Below are positions 43,338-52,587 of a stretch of 64,000 nt of DNA, piece by piece. Position 1 is the stretch's first letter. Each line of letters opens with the position of its first letter. Source of the DNA: Vibrio algarum (GTDB lineage Bacteria; Pseudomonadota; Gammaproteobacteria; Enterobacterales; Vibrionaceae); contig NZ_JAQLOI010000001.1 in assembly GCF_028204155.1 (NCBI RefSeq), positions 1,240,001 to 1,304,000 on the forward strand. The letters are read 5' to 3'. Position numbers and translations under genes: made by a program. The notes beneath the pieces are model-generated. The model did not search any database, had not been told where the DNA came from, and saw only the letters and a list, made by a program, of their open reading frames with translations.

Positions 43338-44531
43338 ATGGTTGGAAGAATATCAAGTTTTCATAATTACCAGTCGGTTCAGAATGACCTTCGCAGGCAA
43401 GAGGCAAAAATTGTCCACAACCAGGCTCAACTTGCGTCAGGTAAAAAATTACTGAATGCGAGTGATGATCCACTTGCAACGCATTATATTCAAAATTTGG
43501 GTCAGCAGTCTGAACAACTCCGACAATACATGGATGCGATCGTACTCACTCGAAATCGCCTAGAGCATCATGAAGTATTGGTTGCAAACTCAGAAGAATA
43601 TGCTGATCAGGCAAAAAGAACGGTCATGGAAATGATCAACGGTTCGCATTCGAAGGAAGACCGAATCGCTAAAACTAGAGAGATGCAAGAGATCTTTAGT
43701 AACTTGCTTAACTTAGCAAACAGCCAAGATGAATCAGGCAATTATATTTTTGCTGGGACAAAGCCTAAGAACCAACCTTTCTTTCGAGACAACGAAGGGA
43801 ATGTCACCTATTCCGGTGATGATTACCAGCGCAAGATGAAAATTTCTAATCAGCTCGAAATGCCATTAAATGACCCTGGTAGCAAGCTGTATATGGAAGT
43901 TGATAATCCATTTGGTAATTACAAACCGAACTACCAGTTACAGGCCGCCTCAGAATTATTGTTAGAGCGCGCGGTAAATTTGGATAGTACAGATGATGCT
44001 CAATATCAGATTACTTTTGTAGATATGGGAACCGGAAAATTTGGTTACCAGCTCGATAAAGATGGCAGTGCCGTATTAACGGAAGAATTTGATCCTAAAG
44101 AAGGCATTAAATACGAAGGCTTAACGATACAGATACGTGGTCAGATAACGGCGGGCGATTCTATAACGCTCGAACCGCAAGATACAGTGAATATTTTTGA
44201 TAGCTTTAAACAAGTGATTGAATTATCAGACGCTTCTGTATCGGACGCATCAGCCACTGCAGAACTGCATCGGTTAACGAAAGAGTTCAACGCGGCATTT
44301 ATTCATCTTGGCAAAGCTAGGACGGATGTAGGTGCTCGTTTGAATACACTTGATATTCAAACAGATCTGCATGAAGACTTTAAGTTAACTCTTGCGAAGT
44401 CTAAAAGTGCCTTCGAAGATCTTGATTATTCACAAGCGGTTATCGATTTTAACGAGAACTCGCTTGCACTAGAGGCATCGCAAAAAGCCTTTGGTAAAAC
44501 GAAAGACCTCACATTATTTAACTATATCTAA
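43338..44531 (+). CDS. flgL: Hook-filament junction protein FlgL (HAP3)
   Basis: A 397-residue flagellin-like junction protein with the N-terminal ASGKKLLNASDDPLATHYI motif and the D1 helix LLNLANSQDESGNYIFAGTK. Its C-terminal half is flagellin-like (GARLNTLDIQTDLHEDFKLT). It lies between FlgK and the filament. It is the last gene before the flagellin cluster. Confidence 0.94.
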   Translation: MVGRISSFHNYQSVQNDLRRQEAKIVHNQAQLASGKKLLNASDDPLATHYIQNLGQQSEQLRQYMDAIVLTRNRLEHHEVLVANSEEYADQAKRTVMEMINGSHSKEDRIAKTREMQEIFSNLLNLANSQDESGNYIFAGTKPKNQPFFRDNEGNVTYSGDDYQRKMKISNQLEMPLNDPGSKLYMEVDNPFGNYKPNYQLQAASELLLERAVNLDSTDDAQYQITFVDMGTGKFGYQLDKDGSAVLTEEFDPKEGIKYEGLTIQIRGQITAGDSITLEPQDTVNIFDSFKQVIELSDASVSDASATAELHRLTKEFNAAFIHLGKARTDVGARLNTLDIQTDLHEDFKLTLAKSKSAFEDLDYSQAVIDFNENSLALEASQKAFGKTKDLTLFNYI

Positions 44532-44920
44532 GTTTCCATTGCCGTATGTGCCAAAGCCATACGTGCGGACAGCGTGAACAGTTATTTGACATGAGTGAAA
44601 GCGGCAATTGTTGTCACACTATAAATAGACAGAAAATTATTGCCGTTTGTTAAAGCTTCAATGTAAGAAGTTGAATTGATAGAAAGCCATGAGTATTATT
44701 AACTAATTGTTTTTTAAGTATATAAACAATTAATACAAATATTATATAAAAGTGGCACACTACTTGAATGTATGTAATTAGACGAAGTGAATACGTAATG
44801 AACTAAGCGGTGAAAATGGAACTTAGTTCGGCAAGTAAATATACGGTCAGTGCTTATCCAAATGAGACTAAAGCTGACCGCTTCGCAGAAAGCTTGCGAA
44901 CTCAATAGGAGAGCAGAAAA
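44532..44920 (+). other. flgL-flaA intergenic region
   Basis: This stretch of 389 bp holds no ORF of note. It contains an imperfect hairpin just after flgL (CGTATG at 44543-44548 with CATACG at 44558-44563, no T-tract) and the sigma-54 promoter at 44753-44768. A leader of roughly 140 bp precedes the flaA ATG, with GGAG at 44909-44912 as ribosome site. Confidence 0.6.
44753..44768 (+). promoter_or_regulatory. Sigma-54 promoter of flaA
   Basis: TGGCACACTACTTGAA has a perfect -24 element and correct 10-base spacing, but the -12 GC is GA. In V. cholerae flaA is the one flagellin gene under sigma-54/FlrC control, which supports the assignment. Confidence 0.7.
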
Positions 44921-46075
44921 ATGGCTGTAACAGTAAGTACTAACGTCGCGGCGATGACGTCCCAGCGCTACTTAAACAAAGCGACTGAAAATCTAAATAC
45001 GTCCATGGAACGTTTGTCATCAGGGCACAAAATTAATAGTGCTAAAGATGATGCAGCGGGCCTACAAATTTCAAACCGATTGAACTCACAATCTCGCGGT
45101 CTTGATGTTGCGATGCGTAATGCCAACGATGGTATTTCCATTGCTCAAACGGCTGAAGGCGCGATGAATGAATCATCGGCAATTCTAACCCGTATGCGTG
45201 ATTTGTCACTTCAATCTGCGAATGGTTCTAACTCCTTGTCAGAACGTGTGGCCATAAACGAAGAAGTGTCCGCGTTACAAGATGAGCTTAATCGTATCGC
45301 TGAGACAACATCTTTTGGTGGACGCCGACTCCTCAATGGTTCGTTCGGAGAAGCCGCCTTCCAAATAGGTGCTAATTCGGGTGAGGCGATGATTATGGGA
45401 CTAACCAGTATTCGTGCTGATGACTTTCGAATGGGAGGCGCAACCTTTAACGCTGAACTTCCTGAAGGGAAAGTAATAGGCAGCGACTGGGGTGTTCCAG
45501 CGGATAAACTTGATCTGAAATTCACCTTTGCTGCGGACGATAAGAACGAAGAGCTTGTTATCGATATCCAAGCAAAAGCCGGTGACGACATAGAAGAATT
45601 AGCCACTTACATCAATGGTCAAACAGACAGATTGTCAGCATCTGTCGGTGAAGGCGGCAACTTACAACTCTTCGTTGCTAATCCGAAGATTGCTGGTGGA
45701 TTGGATGTATCTGGTTCACTCGCTTCTGAGATAGGTATTGCCGGCGCAGAGGCTCAAGTTACTACTACGCAAGATATTGATGTGACAACTGTTAAAGGTT
45801 CTCAAAACGCAGTGGGTGTTATTGACTCAGCTCTTACCTATGTAGACAGTCAGCGAGCTGATTTGGGAGCGAAGCAAAACAGACTAAGTCACAGCATTAA
45901 TAACTTGTCTAATATTCAAGAAAATGTTGAATCGTCTAAGAGCCGAATCAAAGATACTGATTTTGCGAAAGAAACGACGCAACTTACTAAAAACCAAATT
46001 TTGCAACAGGCAGGTACTTCCATACTTGCCCAAGCAAAACAATTGCCAAACTCTGCATTGTCACTACTTCAGTAG
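44921..46075 (+). CDS. flaA: Flagellin FlaA (sigma-54 class)
   Basis: A 384-residue flagellin with complete N- and C-terminal D0/D1 domains (RLSSGHKINSAKDDAAGLQI, and AQAKQLPNSALSLLQ at the end). The stretch GEAMIMGLTSIRADDFRMGG is specific to the V. cholerae FlaA type, which is the flagellin essential for filament formation there. The other two flagellins here lack that stretch and end in LSLLG. FlaA has a sigma-54-type promoter while the others have sigma-28 ones. Flagellin letters differ between Vibrio species; I use the V. cholerae naming. Confidence 0.9.
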   Translation: MAVTVSTNVAAMTSQRYLNKATENLNTSMERLSSGHKINSAKDDAAGLQISNRLNSQSRGLDVAMRNANDGISIAQTAEGAMNESSAILTRMRDLSLQSANGSNSLSERVAINEEVSALQDELNRIAETTSFGGRRLLNGSFGEAAFQIGANSGEAMIMGLTSIRADDFRMGGATFNAELPEGKVIGSDWGVPADKLDLKFTFAADDKNEELVIDIQAKAGDDIEELATYINGQTDRLSASVGEGGNLQLFVANPKIAGGLDVSGSLASEIGIAGAEAQVTTTQDIDVTTVKGSQNAVGVIDSALTYVDSQRADLGAKQNRLSHSINNLSNIQENVESSKSRIKDTDFAKETTQLTKNQILQQAGTSILAQAKQLPNSALSLLQ

Positions 46076-46283
46076 TCGATATTGTAGATATGGCCTTACT
46101 CTGCATTAGTTGGCGCAGACGTGAACCGACGTTGAGTAAAGTTATATTGGCAATCGTGTTTTAAATAGAAGTCTGGCGGCTCTCTCACTCTCACTGCCAA
46201 AGGACCGAAGTTTAAAGTGCACCGCTAAGCCGGTTATGTGTTATTTCTCTCGATCTCCACATAGGCAATCTGGCTTGCAACCG

Positions 46284-46316
46284 GCCCCAGTTCTCTCAAA
46301 GGAAATGGGGCTTTTT
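46284..46316 (+). terminator. Terminator downstream of flaA
   Basis: The stem GCCCCA (46284-46289) / TGGGGC (46306-46311) is followed by TTTTT. It lies about 210 bp after the flaA stop, which implies a long 3' untranslated region or a small RNA. Confidence 0.65.
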
Positions 46317-47063
46317 CCTTTCTGAAATCCGTTAATGCTTTCATCGTCTCTGCTTCGCTATCGTTACTTTTGCGAAGGATGTTGCATTGGTATCTTTCGA
46401 TTCCATAAACTGGTCAAAACATCTATATACGCTTAGTCATGGGGTTATTTTAATGTTCGTTCTATCGAACACATTTCATCTAAAGAGAAAATGCAAATAT
46501 ATGGGGCTATTTATGACCGAAAATGAAAAGCCCCGAACCGAATTAACGGTTCAGGGCTATGTGTTAGTGACCTTTGAGAGAAACCAACGACGCGCACTGT
46601 ATCAAAAATAAGACACTGAGCAAAGTGGCAATTGTCGTGGAAAATTGAAAAATGGGATTACTGTTTTACTATGCAATAAAATTCAACCGTTCTGGTACAA
46701 AGGGAAACGAGTGATGTCTACTAACCATATATATCACTAGCGCACAAAAATTATTAGAGCAGAGATAAAAATATGTTATCTAGAAAACGAGCGAATGTGC
46801 GTTGTAAGCTTTTAAGAGAAATAACGCTGTCGGAATATAACGAGGCACAGTCATAAAAATGCTGTATATAACGGAGACTTATCGCTGCACAACTTCCTTT
46901 CCTTAGTGCTAAAATCGATTGACCGCAAATATAGACAAACCAAATATCCTCGACCGCCCTGACGAAATCTTTAGTAATTTGTACTTTGAGTCTTTATACC
47001 TAAGAGCGAGGTCACGTTTTTTTAGTTGATGAAAAATATTTATAAAAAAAACCAAATAATCCC
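46317..47063. other. Unexplained spacer between flaA and the second flagellin gene
   Basis: About 750 bp without a convincing gene. A hairpin at 46529-46558 (AGCCCCGAACCG / CGGTTCAGGGCT) has its T-rich side on the minus strand, where no gene is found to need it. A 74-codon frame (46387-46611) crosses this hairpin and is not credible. A 27-codon frame (46773-46856, MLSRKRANVRCKLLREITLS...) has only a weak AGAG ribosome site. The sequence could be the remains of a lost gene or a non-coding RNA locus. Confidence 0.5.
46525..46558 (-). terminator. Minus-strand terminator-like hairpin without a matching gene
   Basis: Read on the minus strand, AGCCCTGAACCG-TTAATT-CGGTTCGGGGCT is followed by TTTCATTTTC. 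There is one mismatch in a 12-bp stem. No minus-strand gene lies upstream of it within the spacer. Confidence 0.5.
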
Positions 47064-47090
47064 TAAAGGATTTTTCTACCGAGCCGTTAA
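47064..47090 (+). promoter_or_regulatory. Sigma-28 promoter of the second flagellin gene
   Basis: TAAA (47064-47067), 15 bases, then GCCGTTAA (47083-47090) matches the FliA consensus TAAA-N15-GCCGATAA with one change. It lies 80 bp before the start codon. Confidence 0.88.
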
Positions 47091-47170
47091 TGAAAGTAAC
47101 TTTGAGAGAACTACTTGGTTTTTCGAGACGTCGAAAACCGCTTTAACGAAAAATCAATTGGAGAATCACC

Positions 47171-48301
47171 ATGGCAGTTAATGTAAATACAAACGTAGCA
47201 GCAATGACAGCACAACGTCATTTGTCTAGCGCAGCGAGCGACCTAAACAGCTCAATGGAACGCCTATCTTCTGGCTTTAAAATCAACAACGCAAAAGACG
47301 ATGCAGCAGGTCTACAAATCTCGAATCGTTTGAATGCACAAAGCCGTGGCTTAGACGTAGCAGTACGAAATGCAAATGATGGTATTTCGATTGCCCAAAC
47401 TGCTGAAGGCGCAATGAAAGAAACGTCGAACATTCTTCAACGTGTACGTGACTTGTCACTACAATCAGCGAATGGCTCTAACTCAAAACAAGAGCGTGTT
47501 GCGATTCAAGAAGAAGTAACGGCACTTAACGATGAATTAAACCGAATAGCGGAAACAACCTCTTTTGGTGGTAACAAACTGCTTAACGGCACACACGGTA
47601 CGAAATCATTCCAAATCGGCGCGGATAGCGGTGAAGCGGTGATGCTTGACCTGAAAAATATGCGCTCAGATAACGCTATGATGGGTGGCAGTGCTTACAA
47701 AGCGGAAAATGGTCAAGGTAAAGATTGGTCCGTTGCTCAGGATGCGAGTATGACCATCAGCTTGACGGATAAGTTTGGTGACGCACAAGAGTATGTTATC
47801 AATGCTAAAGCGGGTGATGACATAGAAGAGTTAGCGACTTATATCAATGGTCAACAAAGCGATGTTAGTGCTTCAGTAGACGAAGAAGGCCGTTTACAGG
47901 TATTTGCAGGCAACAATAGTGTTGATGGCGAAGTAGCCTTTAGCGGCAGCCTAGCAGGCGAGCTTGGAATGGGCCCAGCGACAGCGGTTACGGTAGATAC
48001 TATCGACGTAACGTCAGTAGGTGGAGCACAAGAAGCCGTATCTGTTGTTGATGCAGCGATGAAATATGTTGATAGTCACCGAAGTGAACTTGGTGCATTC
48101 CAGAATCGTTTCGACCATGCAATCAATAACTTAGATAACATTAACGAGAATGTAAATGCGTCTAACAGCCGCATCAAGGATACAGATTTCGCGAAAGAAA
48201 CAACAGCGATGACTAAGTCTCAAATCCTACAGCAGGCGTCTACATCAGTACTTGCACAAGCGAAGCAAGCGCCGAATACAGCACTTAGCCTTCTAGGCTA
48301 A
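47171..48301 (+). CDS. Flagellin (sigma-28 class)
   Basis: A 376-residue flagellin with conserved terminal D0/D1 helices (MAVNVNTNVAAMTAQRHLSS, and AQAKQAPNTALSLLG). The middle (about 175-290) is divergent but keeps the KAGDDIEELATYINGQ block. It is close to the next gene and less like FlaA. It carries its own promoter and terminator, so it is a single-gene unit. It is a minor or accessory filament subunit by analogy with V. cholerae FlaB-E. Confidence 0.93.
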   Translation: MAVNVNTNVAAMTAQRHLSSAASDLNSSMERLSSGFKINNAKDDAAGLQISNRLNAQSRGLDVAVRNANDGISIAQTAEGAMKETSNILQRVRDLSLQSANGSNSKQERVAIQEEVTALNDELNRIAETTSFGGNKLLNGTHGTKSFQIGADSGEAVMLDLKNMRSDNAMMGGSAYKAENGQGKDWSVAQDASMTISLTDKFGDAQEYVINAKAGDDIEELATYINGQQSDVSASVDEEGRLQVFAGNNSVDGEVAFSGSLAGELGMGPATAVTVDTIDVTSVGGAQEAVSVVDAAMKYVDSHRSELGAFQNRFDHAINNLDNINENVNASNSRIKDTDFAKETTAMTKSQILQQASTSVLAQAKQAPNTALSLLG

Positions 48302-48330
48302 TACAGACAGCTACCTAGCTGAATAATATA

Positions 48331-48354
48331 ACCCAGCCTTTATGGCTGGGTTTT
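48331..48354 (+). terminator. Terminator after the second flagellin gene
   Basis: The stem ACCCAGCC / GGCTGGGT with a five-base loop is followed by TTTGTTGTTTT, 30 bp after the stop. Confidence 0.88.
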
Positions 48355-48454
48355 GTTGTTTTAAAGCGACGTATTTTTATATTTTCCATAAATCGTTCAC
48401 TTTGTGATCGATTTCACGTCTCAGTTCTTTTCAGAAAAATAATAAAAAATTTCC

Positions 48455-48481
48455 TAAAGGTATTTCTCTAATAGCCGTTAC
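48455..48481 (+). promoter_or_regulatory. Sigma-28 promoter of the third flagellin gene
   Basis: TAAA (48455-48458), 15 bases, then GCCGTTAC (48474-48481). It is nearly identical in sequence and spacing to the promoter of the second flagellin (CCTAAAGG...GCCGTTA), suggesting duplication of promoter plus gene. It lies 86 bp before the ATG. Confidence 0.86.
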
Positions 48482-48567
48482 AAGGGACGAGAGAAATAAA
48501 ATTTGATGTGCTTTAGCGAGGTGAGAGACGCGACGGCCATCACCCCATATGCCTAAGGAGATCAATT

Positions 48568-49704
48568 ATGGCAATTAATGTAAACACTAACGTGTCTGCA
48601 ATGACCGCTCAACGACACCTGTCGGGTGCTGCTGAAGGTCTAAACAAATCAATGGAACGCCTGTCCTCAGGCTATAAGATCAATGGCGCGAAAGACGATG
48701 CTGCTGGTCTTCAAATCTCTAACCGACTCAGTGCCCAAAGCCGCGGCTTAGATGTCGCTGTACGAAACGCAAATGATGGTATTTCTATTGCTCAAACCGC
48801 TGAAGGTGCGATGAAAGAAACAACCAATATCATGCAGCGTATGCGTGACCTTTCTTTACAATCTTCTAACGGTTCAAACTCTCGTTCTGAGCGTGTCGCT
48901 ATTCAAGAGGAAGTCTCTGCTCTTAATGATGAGCTTAATCGTATCGCGGAAACGACCTCATTCGGTGGCAACAAACTGCTAAATGGTTCATACGGTACTA
49001 AATCGTTCCAAATTGGGGCTGATTCTGGTGAAGCTGTTAGCTTGTCTATGGGCAACATGCGATCTGATGATACCGATATGGCTGGCAAGAGCTATTCTGC
49101 AACAGAGGGAAAAGGTAGTGATTGGGCTGTACAAGAAGGCTCAAATGATTTTGTTATCTCCTATAATGATAAATCAGGTGAAGCAAAAGAGATTACTATT
49201 AATGCGAAAGCTGGTGACGACTTAGAAGAACTAGCCACATATATCAATGGTCAAAGCAGCGACGTTAAAGCCTCTGTTGGTGATGAAGGTAAGCTTCAAG
49301 TTTTTGCGTCAAACCAAAGTGTGCAAAATGGTGATGTGAGCTTTAGCGGCTCTCTAGCGGGCGAATTGAATCTTGGTGCTGGAGAAGTACAAAGCGTTAA
49401 TGATATTGACGTAACGACAGTGGCTGGATCGCAGCAAGCTGTGGCTATTTTAGATGGTGCATTGAAAAATGTAGATAGTCATCGTGCAGGTCTTGGTGCA
49501 TTCCAAAACCGATTTAACCACGCTATTAGTAACCTAGATAATATTAACGAAAACGTTAATGCGTCTAAAAGTCGCATTATGGATACCGACTTTGCTAAAG
49601 AGACAACTCAGATGACTAAATCTCAAATACTTCAAAATGCGAGTACATCTGTGTTAGCCCAGGCTAAGCAATCTCCATCAGCAGCGTTAAGTTTGTTGGG
49701 ATAA
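48568..49704 (+). CDS. Flagellin (sigma-28 class)
   Basis: A 378-residue flagellin, the closest paralogue of the preceding gene. N- and C-terminal helices are almost the same, with most changes in the middle (about 175-280). It starts MAINVNTNVSAMTAQRHLSG after AAGGAGATCAATT. It is followed by flaG after 74 bp with only small hairpins (AAGTGATTAATCACTT) and no good terminator between, so some read-through into flaG-fliD is likely. Confidence 0.93.
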   Translation: MAINVNTNVSAMTAQRHLSGAAEGLNKSMERLSSGYKINGAKDDAAGLQISNRLSAQSRGLDVAVRNANDGISIAQTAEGAMKETTNIMQRMRDLSLQSSNGSNSRSERVAIQEEVSALNDELNRIAETTSFGGNKLLNGSYGTKSFQIGADSGEAVSLSMGNMRSDDTDMAGKSYSATEGKGSDWAVQEGSNDFVISYNDKSGEAKEITINAKAGDDLEELATYINGQSSDVKASVGDEGKLQVFASNQSVQNGDVSFSGSLAGELNLGAGEVQSVNDIDVTTVAGSQQAVAILDGALKNVDSHRAGLGAFQNRFNHAISNLDNINENVNASKSRIMDTDFAKETTQMTKSQILQNASTSVLAQAKQSPSAALSLLG

Positions 49705-49778
49705 GTAGGCTAGGCTAATAGCCTATGTCTACTGTTAAGTGATTAATCACTTGCTAACAAGGTGGAAGGGAGATCGGT

Positions 49779-50237
49779 ATGGATATATCCGCATACACAT
49801 CGAACATCCAACCGTATGGTGAACCTTACGGAAAGTTTGGTAATACCGACGGTAAAGCTGGTGGCATAAATCTTGCTTCTGATGGTACAGGCGCGACTGA
49901 AAAATCAGTGTCTACTCAAAAAGATGTCGGTAAAGTTTTAAATGAATCCGACATGGCGGAAAAAACGAAAGCAGTTGAGGATTTAGTTCAAAAACGAATT
50001 GATCTCAACAAGGTACAGCTTGAAAAGATGGTAGAGAAAATGGATGAATTCGTTAACTCTATAAATAAAGGACTTTCGTTTCGAGTCGATGAGGAGTTAG
50101 GTAGAGATGTCGTTACTATTTATGAAGCCAGTACTGGCGACATAATACGACAGATCCCTGATGAAGAGATGCTAATTATACTTAGGCGCTTAGCTGCTGC
50201 TGCTTCTTCTGGATTTTTTATAGAAGAATCAGTTTAA
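49779..50237 (+). CDS. flaG: FlaG-family protein
   Basis: A 152-residue cytoplasmic or exported protein. The low-complexity N-terminal half has no motif, and the C-terminal FlaG domain (about 80-145) contains LSFRVDEELGRDVVTIYEAS and DIIRQIPDEEMLIILRRLAA. FlaG influences filament length in other polar-flagellated bacteria. It is directly upstream of fliD (20 bp), as in other vibrios. Confidence 0.9.
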   Translation: MDISAYTSNIQPYGEPYGKFGNTDGKAGGINLASDGTGATEKSVSTQKDVGKVLNESDMAEKTKAVEDLVQKRIDLNKVQLEKMVEKMDEFVNSINKGLSFRVDEELGRDVVTIYEASTGDIIRQIPDEEMLIILRRLAAAASSGFFIEESV

Positions 50238-50257
50238 CTGTCTTATAGGTGAGTTGA

Positions 50258-52264
50258 ATGAGTTTAGGCCCTTTGGGTATGTCATCTGGTATGGATATCA
50301 ATTCCATGGTCAGCAAAATTGTTGATTCCGAGCGTGTGCCTAAGCAAGCTCGGATCGACAATGATCGTGCGCAAATTGGTACTGATATCAGTGCATACGG
50401 TCGGCTCAGAGAGTCACTGGATACGATGAAAAATCTGATGGCAAACTTTCGTCAAGAGAAAGCGTTTGCGGTGAGAACCGTAGAATCTACCGATGACGAT
50501 GTTGTGTCTGCCTCAGCGACAACAGAAGCTATCGCTGGTAGGTATGCTATCGATGTGCTGCAGCTTGCTCAAAGCCATAAAGTGGCCTCTGAAGCGATGT
50601 CTGAAGAGGTAGAATTTGGACCGGGCAAGCTGCAAGTTTCATTAGGAAAAGAAAATTTTACTGTTGATGTAAAAGATCGCTCAAGCATGGTCGATATTGT
50701 GCGAGGCATCAATGGCACTACTAATAATCCTGGAGTAAGAGCCTCGATTATTAATGATACCAATGGCAAACGGTTGATTGTTGCATCAGATAGATCTGGT
50801 GCAGAAAATAACATCAAAATATCGGTTGAATCTGAAGTTGGTAATCCCCTCAAAAATTTCGAATACAAAACACTTGAAGAACGAGTAAAAGCGCTCGAAG
50901 TGGCAAGGAGCGCGGCAGAAAAAGCGCTTGCCGTTCCAATTTTAGGGCAAGAAATTGCCAATCAAATGGGCTCAGACTTGCTGGATGGAGAAAAAGAAAA
51001 GTCTAAAGATGATTTAATAGACCAAGCACGTGGTCAGGCCGCCGCGGAAACGCTGTTAACCACAAAAGATGCAGACGGTAACGTTGTCCCATCTTTTGCA
51101 AAGCCGGAAGATTCAATACCTGGTTGGTCAGAAACAGCATCGGGTACATTACTTGATTCATATGAACCACCTGAACCTGAATTGGATGAAAAAGCGTTAA
51201 ATAAAATGGGCGATGTTCCAGGGTGGAATAATACCGCCTCTGGCACATTAACCGACTCCTTTGTTACCCCTAGCGAGGCTCAGGCAGCTGAAGAACAAAG
51301 GATTGCTCAATTAGATGCGGAAGCAAGCGCTCTGATAGCGGCACAAGATGCTGAATTGGCAGACAAAAGAGCAGAGATTGATGACGCTGTCGCTAAAGGG
51401 ACTTTAACAGAAGAGCAGGCTTATCAAGCCAAGCTTGACTTGTTACCACCCGAAGAGCGTGAGCGCAGAGTAAATATCGACAATACACAAGCCGCGCTGC
51501 AAAGCGCTCAAGAATCAATGGCTGCTTATAGCGGTATGGCTGAAGTACAAACGGCACAAGATTCGGTTGTTATGCTTGACGGTATTGCTCAATTGAGTAG
51601 CGAAAATAATGTCATTGAAAATGCCATCGATGGAATTGATATTACAGTGAAAGGGGTTACAGACCCAACTGAAAAGAAAACTGAGATTGGTGTTGAGTAT
51701 GACAGGCAGAGTGTAAGAGAGGATATCGAACAGTTTGTATCTGCATATAACCAGTTTCACCAAATTTCTAGCGACCTGTCTGCTGTCGACCCACAGACGG
51801 GAGCCGCGGGTCCGTTAGCTGGTGACAGTATTGTCCGTTCTGCTCAATCGCGGTTAAAAACGGCTTTTTCTACGGCAGTAGAACAAGCACCGGAAGATCT
51901 CAAAACTTTGACTGAGTTCGGGATTACTAGTACCAGACAAGGTACACTAGAAATTAATGATAAAATGCTCGATAGGCAACTTAACAAGAACTTTACTAAA
52001 CTTGAAGAGTTCTTCGGTGGCAATAATGGTTTTGCCAAGAAGGTAGAAGATGCTATTCAGTCAATGACAGGAGTAACGGGAACCATTAGGACCCGAGAAA
52101 ATTCATTGAGAGAACAAAATTTTAGACTGAGCGACCAACAATCTGAACTTGACCGTCGGATGGTGAGTTTAGAAGATAGAACGAAAAATAAATTTATGGC
52201 GATGCAAGATGCAACCGCCAAAATGCAGGGTCAACTATCTGGCATGATGAACGCATTGGGATAA
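50258..52264 (+). CDS. fliD: Flagellar filament cap protein FliD (HAP2)
   Basis: A 668-residue cap protein. The conserved N-terminus (GMSSGMDINSMVSKIVDSER) and the C-terminal part (VEYDRQSVREDIEQFVSAYN, SLREQNFRLSDQQSELDRRM) flank a large Ala/Glu-rich insertion at about residues 205-415. The insertion contains two copies of a PGWxxTASGTLxDS motif at residues 288 and 321. FliD promotes flagellin polymerisation at the tip. The length is that of the large Vibrio form (about 450-470 in enteric bacteria). Confidence 0.93.
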   Translation: MSLGPLGMSSGMDINSMVSKIVDSERVPKQARIDNDRAQIGTDISAYGRLRESLDTMKNLMANFRQEKAFAVRTVESTDDDVVSASATTEAIAGRYAIDVLQLAQSHKVASEAMSEEVEFGPGKLQVSLGKENFTVDVKDRSSMVDIVRGINGTTNNPGVRASIINDTNGKRLIVASDRSGAENNIKISVESEVGNPLKNFEYKTLEERVKALEVARSAAEKALAVPILGQEIANQMGSDLLDGEKEKSKDDLIDQARGQAAAETLLTTKDADGNVVPSFAKPEDSIPGWSETASGTLLDSYEPPEPELDEKALNKMGDVPGWNNTASGTLTDSFVTPSEAQAAEEQRIAQLDAEASALIAAQDAELADKRAEIDDAVAKGTLTEEQAYQAKLDLLPPEERERRVNIDNTQAALQSAQESMAAYSGMAEVQTAQDSVVMLDGIAQLSSENNVIENAIDGIDITVKGVTDPTEKKTEIGVEYDRQSVREDIEQFVSAYNQFHQISSDLSAVDPQTGAAGPLAGDSIVRSAQSRLKTAFSTAVEQAPEDLKTLTEFGITSTRQGTLEINDKMLDRQLNKNFTKLEEFFGGNNGFAKKVEDAIQSMTGVTGTIRTRENSLREQNFRLSDQQSELDRRMVSLEDRTKNKFMAMQDATAKMQGQLSGMMNALG

Positions 52265-52268
52265 TACA

Positions 52269-52574
52269 TTGAGTCAATTATTAGACAATTTGAAAGCGTT
52301 AGATCAAAAAATGTTAGAACTATTTCAACAAAATGAAGTAGATAGTGAAAAAATCCTTTCATGTATAGATGAAAGGGAACAAATATTGCAGGAAATTAAT
52401 TCAGAATTTAAGTCTGTTCCCGGTTTTGAAAGTTCACAAGAGTGGCAAGACGCGATTATACGAACGAAACAGCTCGTTAAATTGCTTCAAACAGAATCTA
52501 ATCAGTTGGGTGAACAGCTTAAGAAGTATCGTCACGGTAACAAATCGGTTCAACGTTACCAACAGTTTTTATAA
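52269..52574 (+). CDS. flaI: FliT-like flagellar chaperone FlaI
   Basis: A 101-residue, mostly helical, charged protein starting at a TTG 4 bp after the fliD stop; coupling with fliD translation probably compensates for a weak ribosome site. It holds the position between fliD and fliS that FlaI/FliT-type proteins occupy in Vibrio, where they are thought to chaperone FliD. Sequence identity with enteric FliT is low, so the call rests on position, size and helical character. Confidence 0.75.
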   Translation: MSQLLDNLKALDQKMLELFQQNEVDSEKILSCIDEREQILQEINSEFKSVPGFESSQEWQDAIIRTKQLVKLLQTESNQLGEQLKKYRHGNKSVQRYQQFL

Positions 52575-52587
52575 GAAGAGGAATACC

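Noticed and set aside
46387..46611. A 74-codon plus-strand frame after flaA
   Set aside because: It runs through a strong hairpin, has no good ribosome site, and its translation looks like random coding of non-coding DNA. The minus-strand terminator-like hairpin explains part of the sequence better.
46773..46856. A 27-codon frame in the flagellin gap
   Set aside because: It is too short, with only AGAG as a possible ribosome site and no recognisable product. It is mentioned in the spacer entry but not called as a gene.
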